Source: Chimaeribacter arupi
Lineage (GTDB): Bacteria > Pseudomonadota > Gammaproteobacteria > Enterobacterales > Enterobacteriaceae
Assembly (NCBI RefSeq): GCF_002858805.1
Contig: NZ_PJZI01000012.1
Span: 1-64,000 of the forward strand
DNA length: 64,000 nt
Direction of reading: 5' to 3'
The translations under genes were made by a program, and so were the position numbers. The notes under the pieces are model-generated. The model ran no database searches. It was not told the origin of the DNA and worked only from the letters and a program-made list of their open reading frames with translations. Below are positions 29,701 to 35,700 of the stretch, in pieces; position 1 is the first letter of the stretch, and every line of letters starts with the position of its first letter.

Positions 29701-32700
29701 GCGCTGTTGCCTGCGGCGTCACTGGCGTTCACGTTGAAATTCACCAGCCCGTTGCTGAGCGATTGCAGCAGGTCCGCCGGGACAGCCGCGCTCCAGAAGC
29801 CATTTTCATCCACGGTGGCGGTGATGTTCTGCCCGGCGAGCGTCACCGTCACGGTTTGCCCGGTGCCGGAGACCCCGGTCTGCCCACTCAGCACCTGCCC
29901 GGCCGCAGCCTCGCTGATGCTCAGGTAGCCGTCGCCGAACGGGGCGTTGGCCTGCGGTTGCGGCAGGTTATTGATCAGCACCACCAGATCAAGCGCGGCG
30001 TTCACCGTCGCGCCGTTGCTGTCGACCGCCTCTGCCGTCACGCTGTAGGTGCCGTCCGCCAGCCCGGCCAGATCGTCCGCCGGGATCTCCAGGCGCCAGG
30101 TGGCATCCGCGTTCACGGTGGCGGTATAGGTTTCACCGTTCAGGGTCACGGTGACGGTGTTGCCTTCCGGCACGCCCACCACCACCCCGCTTACCGCCAG
30201 CGGTTCGCCCGCCTCGGCGGCATTGAGGAAGTTGTCGCCGGAGAGGGTGTCAATCGCCACCCCTTCCTGGCCGGTGACCACCGTCACGGTTTCATCCGCC
30301 GTGATGCTGTTCCCGGCGATGTCCGCCACGGTGGCAGTCAGGGTTGCCGGGCCGGTGGTCAGCAGGGCCAGATCGGCCGCCGGCACCAGCAGGCTCCAGG
30401 TGCCGTCCGCCAGTACCGTGGTGGTGTAGGTGGTGTTGTTCAGGGTGACAGTGACCGTCTGCCCGGCTTCCACGTTGGTGGTGGTGCCGCTCAGGGTCTG
30501 CGCCACGCCGCGCTCGGCGCTGTCCAGCTCGTTGTCACCGGCAAACGGATCCAGGGTCAGTTGCGGCAGGTCGGTGGCGTCTACCGTCACTGTCTGGGTG
30601 AAGGTGGCGGGGTTGCCCGCCGCATCGGTCAGGGTGGCGGTCAGCGGGAAGCTGCCGTCCAGCCCTTCCAGCGCCGCGGCCGGGAGGGTCACGCTCCAGC
30701 TGCCGTCACTGCCCACGGTGGCCGTAAAGGTCTGGTCGTTAAAGGTCACGGTGACGGTGCCGTCGAGGTCGTCAGACTGCCCGGTCACGGCGATCCCGGC
30801 CTGCACATCGGCCTGGTTAAGGACGTTATCGCCGGTGACCGGGTCAATCGCCAGCGTCGGTGCGGTGACATCCACCGGCAGGCTGCCGGTGGCCGTGCTG
30901 GTGTTGCCTGCGGCATCGGTGACCGTCACGGTCAGCGGGTAAGTGCCGTCAGTGAGCGCCTGCAACGCCGCGGCAGGCAACGTCACCTGCCAGCCGCCGT
31001 CGCCGTCCACCAGGCCGGTGAAGGTCTGGCCGTTCAGCGTCAGGGTGACGCTCTGGCCGTCGCCGCTGACACCGGTGCTGCCGGTGAGCGCCAGTTCAGC
31101 CTGCGCATCGCTGCCGTTCAGGGTGGCCGGGGTATCCAGCGTGGCCTGCGGCAGGTTGGTGATGTGCACATCCAGGGTAGCGGTGGCGGTTTCGCCGGTG
31201 CCGCCCGCATCGGTGACGGTGGCAGTGACGCTGTTCAGGCCATCCGGCAACGCGCCCACGGCCGCCGCCGGGACGGTGACCGTCCAGCTGCCGTCGCTAT
31301 TGACCGTGCCGGTGTAGGTGGTGCCTGCCAGTTCGACACTGACCACGCTGCCCGGCGTGACATTGGCAGTGGTGCCGCTGACCACCAGCGGCTGGCCCGC
31401 CTCGGCGGCGCTGAGGGCGTTATCCCCGGCGAGGGTATCGATCGCGATGCCGCCCAGGGCGGTATTGACGATCAGCACCCGGTCGGCTGTGCCGGGGTTA
31501 CCGGCCAGATCATTCACGGTGGCGCTGACGGTCAGCCCGCCGTTGCCGAGGGCCGCCAGATCGGCAGCCGGTACTGTCAGCTGCCAGTTGCCGCTGGCCT
31601 GCACGGTGGTGGTATAGGTCACGCCGTTCAGCGTCACGGTGACACTCTGCCCTTCCACCCCGCCGGTGGCGGTGCCGCTTATCACCAGCGGTACCCCCTG
31701 CTCAGCGGCGTTCAGGATGTCGTTGCCCGCCAGGGCATCAATGGTCACGGCCGGGGCGGTGAGGTCCACCACGGCATTGCCGGTGGTGCTGCTGGTGTTG
31801 CCGCCCGCATCCGCGACCTGCACCTGGACGGCGATCGGCGCATTGCCTTCTGCCAGCTGTTGCAGCACGTCCACCGGTACGGTGACGCGCCAGACGCCGT
31901 CATTGTCCACCGTGCCGGTCAGCGGGATATCCGCCAGCGTCAGGGTGATGGTCTGCCCGGCCCCGGTCACGCCGGTGCGGCCGGTCAGGGTCTGCGGGGT
32001 GGTGATGTCCTGCGCATTCAGGAAGCCGTCACCAAACGGGGTGTCGAGGGTGGCAACCGGCACCGGGCTGACATACAGCGAAATCGGCAGTTCATTGGTG
32101 GCAGTGGTGCCGTCCGCCTGGGTGGTGGTGGCTGTCGCCACGACAGTGCCGCTCCCCACAGCCTGTACCACTTCCGCCGGAATGGTGACGCGCCAGCTTC
32201 CGCTTGCCACACGGGCGAAGAAGCTGCGCCCGGCGAAGGAGAAGGTGACCGGCGTATTGTCCGCCACATTGAAGGCGGTGCCCTGCACCACCAGATCGCT
32301 GGCGGCTTCGGCGGCGTTGATGCGGTTATCGGTGGCGACGGTGTCAATCGCGATGCCGCCCAGGGCATCTTCCACCGTGATGCCCTGCTCAGCGGCCGGG
32401 GCGGTGTTACCGGCGCTGTCACTCACCGTGGCGACCACGGTGCTGGCCCCGCCCGGCAGCGCCGCCACATCGGCAGCCGGGACAATCACGCTGAAGGTGC
32501 CGTCCCCCTGTACGGTGGCGGTGTAGGTCTGGTCGTTGAGCGTCAGGGTCACCGTCTGGCCGGCTTCCACGTTGGTGGTGGTGCCGCTCAGGGTCTGTGA
32601 CACCTGGTGTTCAGCCTCGGAGAGCTGGTTGTCGCCGCTGACGGCATCCAGCGTCACGGTCGGCAGGGAGTCTTCATCGGCATTGATCACCACGTCCTGC

Positions 32701-35700
32701 GACGTGGTGGTGGTGTTGCCGTTGGCGTCAGTGACGGACACCGTCAGCGGGTAGGTGCCGTCCGGGAATGCGCCGCCTGCGCTGAGGGCGCCCGCCGGCA
32801 GTGACAGCGTCCAGTCGCCGTCGCCGTTGGTCTGTGCAGTAAAGGTCTGGTCACCCAGCGTCACGGTGACGGTGCTGTCCGGCAGGGAGGCGGTGCCGCT
32901 GACGGCCACGCCTGCCTGTGCTTCGGCATAGTTGATGACGTTATCATCCGCCACGGTGCCCACCGTCAGCGTCGGCGCGGTCAGGGCCACGGTCGGCGTC
33001 TGGGTGGCGGTGGCGCTGTTACCGGCGATATCGGTCACCGTGACCTGCAACGGCGTGCTGCCGTCTTCCAGCGCCTGCAACACGGCGGACGGCAAAATCA
33101 CCGTCCAGTTGCCGTCTGCATCCACGCTGCCGGGGTAGGCGGTGTCGCCCAGGGTCACGGAAACGGTCTGCCCGGCACCGGTAATGCCGGTGGTGCCGGT
33201 CAGCACCTGGTCAACGGCCGCTTCCTCAATGTTCAGGACGTTATTGCCGAACGGCGTGTCAAAGGTCGGTGCCGCCGGGTTGGTGACGTAGTTGCCAATC
33301 TCCACGCTGCTGCTGGTACCGTCGGGGGCGGTGACCACCAGCGTCAGCGGGTTGCCGGTCCAGGCCAGCACATCCGCTTCCGGCACCTCCACGCTCCAGC
33401 TGCCGTCAGTGCCGGTGGTGGTGGTGTAGGTCTGCCCGGCAAGGGTCAATGTCAGGGTGGAACCGGCCGCCAGGCTGTCGGCGGTGCCGCTCAGGGTGAT
33501 GCCGCCTGCGGCTTCGTCCGCATTCACCAGGTTGTCGCCGGTGACCGGGTCGATGGTGATCAGGTTGCTGCTGCCCAGCACGGTGAGCGGCGTGGTGCTG
33601 CTGTCGGTGTTACCGGCCGGGTCGGTGGCGGTCACGGTCAACGTGGTGGTCCCCGCCGGGATCGCCTGCAAATCAGCGGCGGGCACCGTGGCGCTCCAGC
33701 TGCCGTCTGCCTGCACGGTGGCCGGGTAATCCACGCCGTTCAGGTTAACCACCACCGCCTGCCCGGCACCGGTGACGCCGGTGTTGCCGGTCAGCGTCTG
33801 GTCAACGGCCGCTTCCGGGCCGCTCAGGGTGCCGTCACCGAACGGGGTATCCGCCACCGGCTCCGGCAGCGTGGTGATGCGCGTGTCGAGTGCCACACTG
33901 CTGCTGAGCGGCGTGCCGCCGGCATCCGTGGCGCTGAGGGTCAGGGTGTTGGTGCCATCCGGCAAGGCCGCGACGTCCGCCACCGGCACAGTGACCGTCC
34001 AGCTGCCGTCGGCGCCCACGGTGCCGGTATAGGTCACGTTATTGAGGGTGACGGTGACCGGGCTGCCCTCCGCCACATTGGCGGCGCTGCCGGTCAGCAC
34101 CAGCGGGGCGGTGGCTTCCGCGGCGTTGATGCGGTTATCCCCGGCGATCGGATCGACCGCCAGCCCGCCCACGGTGTTATTGACGATCAGCGTCTGGCTT
34201 TGCGAAACGCTGTTGCCTGCGGCATCCGCCACGGTGGCGGTGAGGGTCAGGCCGCCATTGGCCAGCAGCGCCAGATCGGCCGCCGGAATGGTCACTTCCC
34301 AGTTACCGCCGGAGAGCACCGGCGCGCTGTAAGTAATGCCGTTCAGGGTCACGGTGACCGTCTGCCCGGCCTCCACGCCGAACGCGGTACCGCTCAGGAT
34401 CTGCGACACCTGCTGTTCTGCGGCATTGAGGGTGCCGTCCCCGGCGATCGGGTTCAGGGTCAGGGTCGGGGCGCCGAAATCAACCGGCAGGCTGCCGGTC
34501 AGGGTGGTGCTGTTGCCGGCGGCATCGGTGGCCAGCACGCTGTAAGGCACACTGCCGCTGGGCAGCGCCTGCAAATCTGCGGCCGGCACCACCAGGCTCC
34601 AGCTCCCGTCGGCGGCCACCACGGCGTTATAGGCGGTGTCGCCCAGGGTCAGGGTCACGGTCTGCCCTGCCCCGGCCACGCCGGTGCTGCCGGTCAGGGT
34701 CTGGTCTGCGGCGGCTTCCGCCAGGTTCAGCACACCATCGCCCAGCGGCGGGTTCACCGTCACCACCGGCAAGGTGGTGATCACGGTGGTTACCGTGGTG
34801 GTGGAGGTGACCATCGTGCCGCCACTGTCGGTGGTGGTGGCGGTAACCGGGTAGCTGCCGTCGGCCAGCGCCTGCAGATCCGCGGCCGGCACCTCCAGGC
34901 TCCAGCTGCCGTCCGCCTGGGTGGTGGTGGTGTAGGTGATGCCGTTCAGCGTCACCTGCACGGTGGCGCCTTCATCCACATTCTGGGTGCTGCCCTGCAG
35001 CGTCACCCCGGCGGCGGCCTCAGCGGCGTTGATCAGGTTATCCCCGGTGACGGCGGCAATCGCCACCCCGCCCTGCGTCGGGATAATGCCGATGCTGCTG
35101 GTGGCGGTGACCGGGTTACCGGCAGCGTCTGTCGCCTGTACGGTAAGCGTGGTGGTACCGGCCGGAAGCTCACCCAGCTCGGCGGCGGTGAGCGTCAGCT
35201 GCCAGCTGCCGTCCGCCTGCACCTGCGCGGTGCGCTGCAGGCCCGGGCCGATTTGCAGCGTCAGGATCTGCCCGGCTTCCATGTTGGTGGTGGTGCCGCT
35301 CAGCACCTGCGCCACATTAAGCTCGGCACCGTCTACGGTGTTGTCCCCGGCAAACGGGTTCACGCTGACGGTCGGCGCGGCGGCCGGGTCGGCGTGCAGG
35401 TAAAGGTTCTGGGTGACGCTGGCCGGGTTACCGGCGGCATCGGTGGTGGTGACCACCAGCGGGTAGCTGCCGGCCGGGTAGGTCAGGGTGTTGGCCGGAA
35501 TGGTCGCCGTCCAGCTGCCGTCGGCCGCGACCACCGGTGTATAGCTGACGCCGTTCAGCGTCACGCTGAGCGGGGCGGCCGGGTCGGAGGTGGTGCCGCT
35601 GACGATGATGTCACTTTGTGCATCGGTGATGTTGATGGTCTGGTCACCGGCGACCGGGTCCACCACCAGCGCCGGGGCGACGGTGTCATTGGTGACGGTG

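Noticed and set aside
29274-32600. 1108-aa plus-strand reading frame opposite bapA
   Set aside because: Arg/Gly/His-rich antisense shadow. Repeats whose length is a multiple of three in GC-rich DNA keep the opposite strand open; there is no start signal or domain.
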